The position numbers and the translations under genes were made by a program. From Pleurodeles waltl (lineage: Eukaryota; Chordata; Amphibia; Caudata; Salamandridae): 64,000 nucleotides of DNA. The stretch is from assembly GCF_031143425.1 (NCBI RefSeq), contig NC_090447.1, forward strand, positions 24,959,426 through 25,023,425, in the 5' to 3' direction. Shown here in pieces: positions 52,202 to 61,750 of this stretch; within the stretch, counting starts at the first letter, position 1, and each line of letters starts with the position of its first letter. The notes under the pieces are model-generated. The model made no database searches, was not told the origin of the DNA, and saw nothing but the letters and a program-made list of their open reading frames with translations.

Positions 52202-53371
52202 AACAATAAAGTGAGTGCCAAACAGTTATGGCCTCAACTTTTTCAGTACCCAGACCACAGCAAAGGCCTCCCTCTCTATGGCAGACCAGCGCTTTTCTCT
52301 AGGCGTCAACCTTCTGCTGATAAAAGCAACTGTTTGATCCTGGCCCTCAGAATTCAGTTGTGATAAGACTGCCCCTACCCCTAATTCAGATGCATTAGTT
52401 TGAACAATGAATTTCTCTGAGTAACATGGGCTTTTTAGGACAGGTGCAGAGCACATTGCCTGTTTGAGCTCCTCAAAAGCTTTCTGACAGCTAGCTGTCC
52501 ATAACACCTTCTTAGGCATTTTCTTACTTGGGAGATCATTAAGAGGGGCTGCTATGGAGCCATCATTTTGAATGAATCTCCTGTAATACCCTGTGAGGGC
52601 TAAAAAGGCTCTCACCTGAGTCTGAGTTGTAGGGGGAACCCAATCCATGATTGTCTGGATTTTCCCCTGTAGTGGTGCAATCTGTTCTCCACCTACCAGG
52701 TGGCCCAGACAAACCTCTTTTCCCTGTCCTATCCGGCACTTTGAGGCCTTGATAGTGAGGCCTGCCTTTTGCAGGGCCTCCAAAACTTTCTAAAGGTGGA
52801 CCAGGTGCTCATCCCAGGTTGAGCTAAAGACAGCAATATCATCAAGATATGCTGCACTGAAAGCCTCCAACCTTTGCAGGACTGTGTTCACCAACCTCTG
52901 AAAAGTGGCAGGTGCATTTTTCAAACCAAAGGGCATCACTGTAAATTGGTAGTGCCCTCCTATAGTTGAAAATGCAGTCTTTGATTTAGCATCTTCTGCC
53001 ATTTTGATCTGCCAATACCCTGCAATCAAATCAAAAGTGCTAAGATACTTGGTAGATGCCAGTGTATCAATGAGCTCATCTGCCCTGGGTGTAGGGTGAG
53101 CATCAGTTTTTGTTACCTGATTGAGACCTTTGCAGTCTACACAAAACCTCATCTCCCTTTTTCCATCTTTGGTGTGAGGTTTTGGTACAAGTACCACTGG
53201 GCTAGCCCATGGGCTTTCAGAAGGTTCAATCACTCCCAGATCCAGCATTTTCTGCACCTCTTGTTTAATGCAGTCTCTGACATGGGCAGGCTGCCTATAA
53301 ATCTTACTTTTGACAAGCAGGCTGTCTCCAGTATCAATTGTGTGTTCACAGCAGGATGTTGTACCTGGCAC
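52202..53371 (-). pseudogene. Gmr1 reverse transcriptase and RNase H, broken
   Basis: Frame 53371-52790 has RT fingers and palm: MRFCVDCKGLNQVT, FDLIAGYWQIKM, VMPFGLKNAPATFQ and the catalytic AAYLDDIAVFS. A stop at 52790 separates it from frame 52783-52226. That frame holds the thumb (LGHLVGGEQIAPLQGKIQ), the connection and RNase H with IVQTNASELGVGAVL and the Glu in IEREAFAVVWVLKKL. The usual RNase H motif is T-D-A-S; here the catalytic Asp is Asn. The region follows the integrase instead of preceding it. Confidence 0.9.
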
Positions 53372-53764
53372 AATTTAAAAGAGGTCAGAAAATTGTCCTA
53401 GGAGATTGATGCAGTTGTCTATCTAGTCTGCAGTCAGACAATCTGCTAAAACTACTCCCTCCACTAAGGCATCAGCTTCAGTAGTAGAAAAGAGATCAGG
53501 GAGAGGGTCACTCTCTTCTTCCTGTCCCTCATCTGTTGCCATGAGCAGGGTGAGATCAGCCCTGTCCTAGTAGGGTTTCAGGCAGTTGACATGAATCACC
53601 CTAAGGGGACTCCTGGCAGTGCCCAGGTCTACCAAATAGGTAACCTCACCCTCTTTCTCAACAATTAGATGGGGTCTACTTCATTTGTCTTGGAGGGCTC
53701 CTGGGGCCACAGGCTCCAATAACCACACCTTCTGTCCTGGTTGGTACTGGATCAGAACAGCCTT

Positions 53765-55400
53765 CTAGTCATGCCTTTGCTTTTGTAGCTCCTGGATGGC
53801 CCAAAGGTTTTTATTGGCCTTTTTCATGTACTCAGCCATTCTGGATCTTAGGCCAAGTACATAATCCACTATGTCCTGTTTAGGAGCTTTTAAAGGTTGT
53901 TCCCAACCCTCCTTCACAAGAGTGAGTGGCCCTCTTACAGGGTGTCCAAAGAGGAGTTCAAAGGGGCTGAAGCCCACTCCTTTCTGGGGTACCTCCCTGT
54001 AAGCAAAAAGAAGGCAAGGTAACAGGACATCCCATCTCCTCCTGAGTTTTTCAGGGAGTCCCATTATCATACCTTGGAGAGTTTTATTAAACCTCTCTAC
54101 CAGTCCATTAGTCTGTGGATGGTAAGGAGTGGTGAACTTGTAGATAACACCACACTCCTTCCACATTGCTTTCAAGTATGCAGACATGAAGTTGCTGCCC
54201 CTGTCTGATAGTACCTCTTTGGTAAAACCCACCCTGGAAAAGATTCTCAGGAGGGCCTTTGCCACTGCAGGAGCTGTAGTGGTCTTTAGAGGAATTGCTT
54301 CAGGATATCTTGTGGCATGGTCCACAACCACTAAGATAACCCTATTGCCTGAAGCAGTAGGAGGGTCAAAGGGACCAACTATGTCAACCCCTGCCCTTTC
54401 AAAGGGCACCCCAACCACTGGAAGCGGAATTAGAGTGGCCTTTGGAGTGCCACCAGTCTTTCCACTGGCTTGGCAGGTCACACAAGACTTGCAAAAATCT
54501 TTGGTGTCCTCTGACATCCTAGACCAGTGAAACAAGGGGACAAGTCTTTCCCATATTTTAATCTGGCCCAAATGCCCAGCCAAAGGAATGTCATGTGCAA
54601 GAGTTGGGAGGAACTCTCTGTACTGCAGGGGAATGACCAATCTCCTGGCTGCTCCAGGTTTTGGGTCCCTTTCCTCTATGTACAAGAGGTTGTCCTCCCA
54701 GTAATCTCTATAGCTGTCACTGACATCCCCAGTTTGCTGTCTGACAGCTTGCTGTCTGAGACCCTCTAATGTGGGACAGGTTTGCTGTGCCACACCAAGC
54801 TCTTCCCTGGCCGGCCCCCCTCCACCCAAAAGCTCAGCAGTGTCTGCTGCCAGCTCATCTGGTGAAGGTTCTGCACAGGGAGGAAATTCCTCTTCCTCAG
54901 AAGGGGAATCATCTGTAGAGGGAGGGATAGTGGGTAGGGATTTACCCTTGCTACGCCTAGCTTTAGGGAGCACTTGGTCCATTGTTCCAGGATCCAAGTT
55001 ACCCTGTCCTTTTTGCTTTTTGGCCTGAGCTCTGGTTAAAGCAAAAATGTGCCCAGGAATGCCCAGCATTGCTGCATGAGCCTCCAACTCCACTTCTGCC
55101 CAAGCTGATGTCTCTAAATCATTCCCTAGTAGACAGTCTACAGGTAAATCTGAGGAAACCACAACTTTCTTTGGACCAGTAACCCCCCCAGTTGAGATTC
55201 ACAACAGCCATGGGGTGGCTAAGAGTGTTGTTATGAGTGTCTGTCACTTGGTACTGCTGACCAAGTAGGTGTTGTTCAGGGTGGACCAGTTTCTCTATCA
55301 CCATAGTTACACCGGCTCCTGTGTCCCTGTAGGCCTGAACCTCAACACCATTTATTAGGGGAAGTTGCTTGTACTTATCCATATTAAGGGGACAAGCAAC
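53765..55400 (-). pseudogene. Gmr1 protease and integrase
   Basis: The protease active site DTGAG lies near 55320 in frame 55838-55119, and its C-terminal block LPVDCLLGNDL is in frame 55162-53765. After a linker of about 150 residues the integrase has an HHCC finger (HDIPLAGHLG, CKSCVTCQ) and a core with Asp (AGVDIVGPF), Asp (VLSDRGSNF) and Glu (NGLVERFNKTL). It ends in a GVGFSPFELLFGHPVRGP block and a coiled tail. The integrase frame is fully open over 465 codons. A frame change between protease halves and stops downstream (53764-53372) break the polyprotein. Confidence 0.9.
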
Positions 55401-55498
55401 CAAGGTGGCCAAATCAATGGCACCTTCAGAGACTAAAACAGCCTCTGTGGTCTCCCTAACAAGACCAACCCCAACTACATTGCCAATAGTGAGCCCAG

Positions 55499-56940
55499 CT
55501 ACACCCTTGGATTGGCTATTAGTAGGTTTCTCACCACAACTGCTATTACTAGGGGCACTAGCATTTGCAGCTGGGATTGTGGTGGTGGGAGGTTTGGTGT
55601 TTTTCTTTGGACAACTGGAATCAGTTGCCCAATGGCCTTTGACTTTACATTTACACAAATAACACCAAGGCTTTTTAGGTTGATTATTGGAAGAGGATTT
55701 GGACCCACCACCCCCAGAGGATTTTTGTGGGCCTGATGAAGACTCAGAATGTTTACTTTTGTCCCCACCCTTGTCAGAAGACTTACCATCCTTGTCACCT
55801 CCGTATGAACTTTTCTGTTCACCTTTGTTCTGACCCACTTGTCTGCCTTCTTTCCCAATTCTTGGGGAGAGGTCAGATCTGAGTCCACTAGGTATTGGTG
55901 CAACAAGTCAGACACGCAGTTTTTCAGAATATGCTCTCTCAGATTAAGATTATACAGGCTTTCATAGTCAGATACCTTACTGCCATGTAACCACCCTTCC
56001 AAGGCCTTCACTGAACAGTCCACAAAATGTGTCCAGTCTTGGAAGGACTCTTTTCTGGTGTCTCTGAACTTAATCCTGTATTGTTCAATGGTTAAGCCAA
56101 ATCCATCCAATAGTGCATCCTTCAATACTGTGTAGTTGTTAGCTTCACTTTCTCTAACAGTAAGGAGACTATCCCTACCCTTTCCAATGAAAGATAGCCA
56201 CAAAACAGCAGCCCACTGCCTTTGAGGGACCAACTGTACCATACAGGCCCTCTCATGTGCAGCAAACCACTTGTTGATGTCATCCCCCTCCTTGTAAGGG
56301 GGACTATATTGTGCAGATTCCTGGAATCATGCTCTCTAACAGGATTACTATCGGGAATACTGCTGCTGCCACCATGGGGTCCTAACCCCATCCTCTGTCT
56401 TTCCTTCTCAATGTCTAGGGATTTCCTATCTAAGGCCAGCTGTTGCTGTTTAAGCTTCAGTCTGGTCACTTCAACCCTCAACTTTTTGAGTTCCCTCTCT
56501 AACAAGTTATCCTCAGGGTGGGTGGGTTGGGAATGCTTTGACACAGATGACAAATGGGAAACTTTAGAGGGGGGCATGTCCCTATCTTTCTGGACCCTGG
56601 TAACCTGGCCTCTAGGAATAAAGGATACCCTACTGTGATGGGAACCTCCATTACTACCAGCATTACTGGGTGTCCTGCTAGGAGGCAGACCTTTGTCAGA
56701 ACCCTCCCCAGTTTCCTCAGGGGTTTCCTCTGAATCAGACTGGGAAGCTTCTACTAACCTCTCATTGGATGTGCCAGACTGGTTCTGGTCATCCACAATA
56801 AGCATGTTAAACAGAAACTCTTTTGTAGGGTTCTTTCCGATCACTAAACCTCTATCTAAGCAGAGACTCCTTAAACTCTTGTAGTTCAAAATGTCATAAG
56901 TAGCATTGACAGTTTTGAGAGTAGAATCTACCACAGACAT
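55499..56940 (-). pseudogene. Gmr1 Gag with SCAN-like capsid domain, frameshifted
   Basis: Frame 56940-56122 gives the N-terminal part, with a Ser-rich linker and a coiled coil (LLERELKKLRVEVTRLKLKQ). Frame 56242-55499 gives a helical domain, with FRDTRKESFQDWTHFVD and LREHILKNCVSDLLHQYL, that has the pattern of the SCAN domain of vertebrate zinc-finger proteins. SCAN is known to derive from the capsid of Gmr1-like elements. A CCHC zinc knuckle (CYLCKCKVKGHWATDSSC) lies at 55667-55612 in frame 55838-55119. Two frame changes are needed to read the whole protein. Confidence 0.85.
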
Positions 56941-59467
56941 GATAGCAAAAGGTTTAGAGATAGAGAGAAGAGAGAAAAAGTTTCAGAACTTTTTAAAGCA
57001 CAAAGAAAAAAAACATTTTCTAACTTTTAGAAAACCTTTAGAAGTTTTAAGAAACTTTTCAGAACTTTGTAAAAAGTTTTAGAATAGAAAAGCAAACTTT
57101 TTGGTTATGAGTACATACTGTACACTGAACTGTTTGGTATATGATTCTCTTATGAAAAGTACAAAATGACAAAGTGGTAAAGCAATTACAAGTACTTATC
57201 CCACCGCTGTACCACCAATGTAGGAGGCTGACATGGCTTGTAGTGGGTACCAGAGGTACTTACACCTTGTGCCAGGTCCAGTTATCCCTTATTAGTAGAA
57301 TAGAGGTGTTTCTAGCAGCTTAGGCTGATAGAAGGTAGCTATGGCAAAGCAGCTTAGGCTGAACTAGAAGACATGCAAAGCTCCTACTATACCACTTATA
57401 TCATATGCACAATATCATAAGAAAACACAATACACAGAGTTACTAAAAATAAAGGTACTTTATTTTTATGACAATATGCCACAAGTATCTCAGTGAGTAC
57501 CCTCAGTAAGAAGGTAAGTACTATACACAAGTTATATGTACACAAACCAAAATTAGGTAAGTAAGAGTCAGAAAAGTAATGCAAACAGTGTAGAATTACA
57601 ATAGGTTGCAATAGACAAGCATAGGCATAAGGGCACCACAAACCATATACTCCAAAAGTGGAATGCGAATCATGATTGGACCCCAGACCTATGTGAGCTT
57701 GTAGAGGGTCGCTGGGACTGTAAGAAAACAGTCAGGGTGTCCAAGATACCCCACCCCAAGACCCTGAAAAGTAGGAGTAAAGTGCACCTACTACCCCAAA
57801 AGAGCACAATAGTCGTGATAGGGGGATTCTGCAAGAACAACAGACACCAGCAGTGCACTGACAACGGATTTCCGGACCTGAGGACCTGCAAGGCAAGGGG
57901 ACCAAGTCCAATAGTCGCGACAGTGTCCGGGGGGGCAGGAGCCCAGGAAACCCCAGATGAAGGTGCAAGGAAGCTGCTTCCGGATGGAAGAAGTTTGGAG
58001 TTCTGCAAGAAAGAAGAGGACTAGGGACTTTTCCTTTGGAAGACAGATGTCCCACGTCACGATGAAGCTTGAAGAGGTGTTCCCACGCAGAAATACCTCA
58101 AACAAGCCTTGCTAGCTGCAAGGGTCGCGGTAGAGGTTTTTGGGTGCTGCTGAGGACCAGGAAGGACCAGGATGTCGCTTTTTGGAGGAGGAGACAGAGG
58201 GGGCGCTCAGCAACTCAGAGAGTTCTCACAGAAGCAGGCAGCACCCGCAGAGGTACCCCAACAGGCACTTAGAAGAATAGTGAACCGGAGTCCACGCGAA
58301 GTTACAAAAGAGGGTCCCACAACTTCGGGGGCCAACTCAGAGGGTTGTGCACTGCAGGACGTAGTGCTGGGGACCCAGGCTAGGCTGTGCATGAAGAAAA
58401 TCCTGGAAGGGTGCGCCGGAGCAGCTGCAAATCACGCGGTACACAGCTTTGCAGTCTAGCGTGGGGAGGCAAGGACTTACCTCCACCAAACTTGGACTGA
58501 AGAGTCACTGGACTGTGGGAGTCACTTGCACAGAGTTGCTGTGTTCCAGGGACCACGCTCGTCAGGATGAGAGGGGACCCAGAGGACCAGTGATGCAGTC
58601 TTTTGGTGCACGCGTTAGCAGGGGGAAGATTCCGTCGACCCACGGGAGATTTCTTCAGAGCTTCTGGTGCAGGGTGAAGGCAGGCTACCCCCAGAGCATG
58701 CACCACCAGGAAACAGTCGAGAAAGCCGGCAGGATTAGGCGCTACAATGTTGCTGGTAGTCGTCTTGCTACTTTGTTGCGGTTTTGAGGGCGTCCTGGAG
58801 CAGTCACCGGTCGATCCTTGGTAGAAGGAGAAGAGGGAGATGCAGAGGAACTCTGGTGAGCTCTTGCATTCGTTATCAGAAGAATTCCCCAAAGCAGAGA
58901 CCCTAAATAGCCTGAAAAGGAGGCTTGGCTACCAAGGAAGGAGGATTGGCTACCAAGAGAGGTAAGAGCCTATCAGAAGGAGCCTCTGACGTCACCTGCT
59001 GGCACTGGCCACTCAGAGCAGTCCAGTGTGCCCCCAACACCTCTGTTTCCAAGATGGTAGAGGTCTGGGACACACTGGAGGAGCTCTGGGCACCTCCCCT
59101 GGGAGGTACTGGTCAGGGGAGTGGTCACTCCCCTTTCCTTTGTCCAGTTTTGTGCCAGAGCAGGGCTGGGGGATCCCTGAACCGGGTAGACTGGCTTGTG
59201 CAGAGATGGGCACCATCTGTTCCCATCAAAGCATTTCCAGAGGCTGGGGGAGGCTACTCCTCCCCAGCCCTTCACACCTATTTCCAAAGGGAGAGGGTGT
59301 AACACCCTCTCTCAGAGGAAATCCTTTGTTCTGCCTTCCTAGGCCAGGGCTGCCTGGACCCCAGGAGGGCAGAAACCTGTCTGAGGGGTTGGCAGTAGCA
59401 GCAGCTGCAGTGGAGACCCCGGAAAGGCAGTTTGGCAGTACCCGGGTTCTGTGCTAGAGACCCGGGG

Positions 59468-59524
59468 GATCATGGAATTGTCCCCCCAATACCAGAATGG
59501 TATTGGGGGGACAATTCAATGATC
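59468..59524. repeat. Long hairpin in the Gmr1 LTR
   Basis: Arms of 27 bp (59468-59494 and 59498-59524) with one mismatch and a 3 bp loop. The arm core is gaattgtccccccaatacca. Confidence 0.95.
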
Positions 59525-59567
59525 TTAGACGTGTTACATGGCCATGTTCGGAGTAACCATTGTGACG

Positions 59568-59804
59568 CTATACATAGGTAGTGACCTATGTATAGTGCAC
59601 ACGTGTAATGGTGTCCCTGCACTCACAAACTCCGGGGAATTTGCCCTGAACGATGTGGGGGCACCTTGGCTAGTGCCAGGGTGCCCACACACTAAGTAAC
59701 TTGGCACCCAACCTTCACTAGGTGAAGGTTAGACATATAGGTGACTTATAAGTTACTTATGTGCAGTGGTAAATGGCTGTGAAATAACGTGGACGTTATT
59801 TCAC
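59568..59804. repeat. Two further perfect hairpins in the Gmr1 LTR
   Basis: 59568-59595 has 12 bp arms ctatacataggt with loop agtg. 59779-59804 has 12 bp arms gtgaaataacgt with loop gg. Both are exact. Confidence 0.95.
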
Positions 59805-60181
59805 GCAGGCTGCAGTGGCAGGCCTGTGTAGGAATTGTCAGAGCTCCCTATGGGTGGCAAAAGAAATGCTGCAGCCCATAGGGATCTCCTGGAACCCCAA
59901 TACCCTGGGTACCTAGGTACCATATACAAGGGAATTATAGGGGTGTTCCATTGTGCCAATGAAAATTGGTAAAATTAATCACTAGCCTGCAGTGACAATT
60001 TTAAAAGTAGAGAGAGCATAAACACTGAGGTTCTGGTTAGCAGAGCCTCAATGATACAGTTAGGCACCACACAGGGAACACATACAGGGCACATACTATG
60101 AGCACTGGGGCCCTGCCTGGCAGGGTCCCAGTGACACAATGACTAAAACAACATACATACAGTGAAATATGGGGGTTGAAG

Positions 60182-61145
60182 TACTAGAGATTTTCATTCT
60201 TAGGGTAATATAACAAAGAACTTGGCAAAGAAGCTGAAATATGAAAAGACATCTTTATTAAACTCAAATGAGTGAGACTACGTCTCCCAGAAGCTGACCT
60301 ATAGCAACTGAAAGAGGCAGTCTCCCGAAATGGTCTTAGCTCAGACCTTTTATATCATTTATTATGCCCTAGGCATGCAAGGGGCTGTACCAGTCACATT
60401 CCTAAACAAATGAGAAAAGCTAGAGAGGCAACATGTGAGTAGCCTTTGGGGTTTTAACAGGATTACAGTTGACCATTCACATATTTTCACTACAAAGAAA
60501 TAGCAGGTTTATGATGACAAGCCCATATTCCAGTTTGTCCAGCCCTCAATCAATTACCCGGCAAGGCTTAGTACTTTCATCAGATATCGACGGACCCCCA
60601 ATAAAAACGGGCACCTCCTCCTTGTAAAGCAAGTCATAAAGAAAGAAACAGGGACAGGTGTGTGTAAGATTAGGCATGGTTTGTGTGTGATGAAAGGTTT
60701 ATGATGTGTTGTGCCTTGATACTAATCTCATTCGGCCACTGGGAAAGAAACTGGCCGAACAGGTTTATGATGACAAGCCCATATTCCAGTTTGTCCAGCC
60801 CTCAATCAATTACCCGGCAAGGCTTAGTACTTTCATCAGATATCGACGGACCCCCAATAAAAACGGGCACCTCCTCCTTGTAAAGCAAGTCATAAAGAAA
60901 GAAACAGGGACAGGTGTGTGTAAGATTAGGCATGGTTTGTGTGTGATGAAAGGTTTATGATGTGTTGTGCCTTGATACTAATCTCATTCGGCCACTGGGA
61001 AAGAAACTGGCCGAACAGGTTTGGCTTCAGGCAGTGGAGTCAGCTTGCCCAGGTCACAGAGGAGTCAGCAAAGGTGTACGTGTCCTTCAGACTCGTTTTC
61101 AGCATTAGACATTGGCCTATGTGAGGGCAATCACAAAATGGCTAT
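60182..61145 (-). mobile_element. Endogenous retrovirus 2, LTR
   Basis: On the minus strand the order is U3 with a 256 bp tandem duplication, a TATA box (gatataaaagg near 60350), an R region with gggagactgcctctttc, polyadenylation signal AATAAA (60259-60254) and an end near ctagtacttca at 60182. This is the order of a retroviral LTR. The U3 start is not certain; 61145 is a guess based on where LTR-like text ends. It abuts the truncated end of the Gmr1 LTR. Confidence 0.65.
60504..61015. repeat. 256 bp perfect tandem duplication
   Basis: Copies 60504-60759 and 60760-61015 show no difference that I can find. The next bases (caggttt) start a third copy that breaks off. It lies upstream of the TATA box of the retroviral LTR, where enhancer duplications usually occur. 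Confidence 0.97.
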
Positions 61146-61354
61146 CGTTCTAAAATGGGATCAATATGCAGTATCATATACAAGGTCATTCCATTGATGA
61201 AACGCGATAAAAACACTCGTACATATCGTATTTGCCATTTGCGGCTCTCTGATACTAAAATCGGCATGATAGGGCCATGCCTCAAGTGTGGTTCCGAAAT
61301 TTTAAAGTACCACAGACCCTCCTTTTGCCCTTACATAGGCAACAACTATACTCA

Positions 61355-61750
61355 TACTAATCTGAGTCCGGGTCTATATTCATAAGGCCATGGAGATGTT
61401 GCTGGAGCAAAATTCTAGTACTTGGTAACTCTCTCTGGACAGGTCTCCTCGAACATGAAGTAGCACAAAAGGCCACATATGGCAGGACAAAATAAGGAAT
61501 ACCTCTATCTGCAGTAGGTGGCATAAGATCACACACCCAACAATTAGTGATGTTCACTACTAACTAGTGTTGATGCAGAAGCTGTACAAAAGAATTGCTT
61601 ACAAATTCTGATCTTCTAACCTGCTCATGTTCAGGAAAAGGGTGAAAAGAGTGCAAAGAAACAATAGTAGGAAAAGACATAGGTTGGGAAGTGGGCGCAG
61701 AAGTCAATTGAGTAGAGAAAAATAATCCCACCCATAAATGACAACGTCAT
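61355..61750 (-). pseudogene. Endogenous retrovirus 2, env-like fragment (tentative)
   Basis: A minus-strand frame contains NITNCWVCDLMPP followed by a GIP block, a pattern seen near the N-terminus of surface subunits of many vertebrate retroviral envelope proteins (N-C-W-x-C). The frame is closed by stops on both sides and the rest of the envelope gene, including any transmembrane subunit, is not recognisable. Location upstream of the LTR, in the same sense, supports the call. It is a non-functional scrap. Confidence 0.4.

Larger units (their letters stand above)
51577..60178 (-). mobile_element. Gmr1-type Ty3/Gypsy retrotransposon with very long LTRs
   Basis: On the minus strand: 5-prime LTR (60178-57219, first 31 or so bases missing), Gag, protease, integrase, reverse transcriptase, RNase H, polypurine tract, 3-prime LTR (51980-51577, truncated). 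Integrase comes before reverse transcriptase, the order that defines the Gmr1 group of deuterostome Ty3/Gypsy elements and otherwise seen in Ty1/Copia. Several stops and frame breaks show it is not active. Confidence 0.93.
57219..60178 (-). repeat. Gmr1 5-prime LTR, about 3 kb
   Basis: The inner edge is set by tgtaggaggc (minus ...CCTACA), followed inwards by a TGG-starting primer-site-like stretch (tggtggtacagcg). The outer part (59805-60178) aligns with the 3-prime LTR. With the 31 missing bases it would be near 2.99 kb, very long for Ty3/Gypsy. It contains a polyadenylation-signal-like tttattttta (57460) in minus sense and several perfect hairpins. No credible gene lies in it, although short frames occur. 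Confidence 0.75.

Noticed and set aside
57670..59460. Several 100-140 codon frames in the Gmr1 LTR
   Set aside because: They overlap on both strands inside a noncoding LTR and have no domain or matching frame in the solo LTR at 28731-30282.
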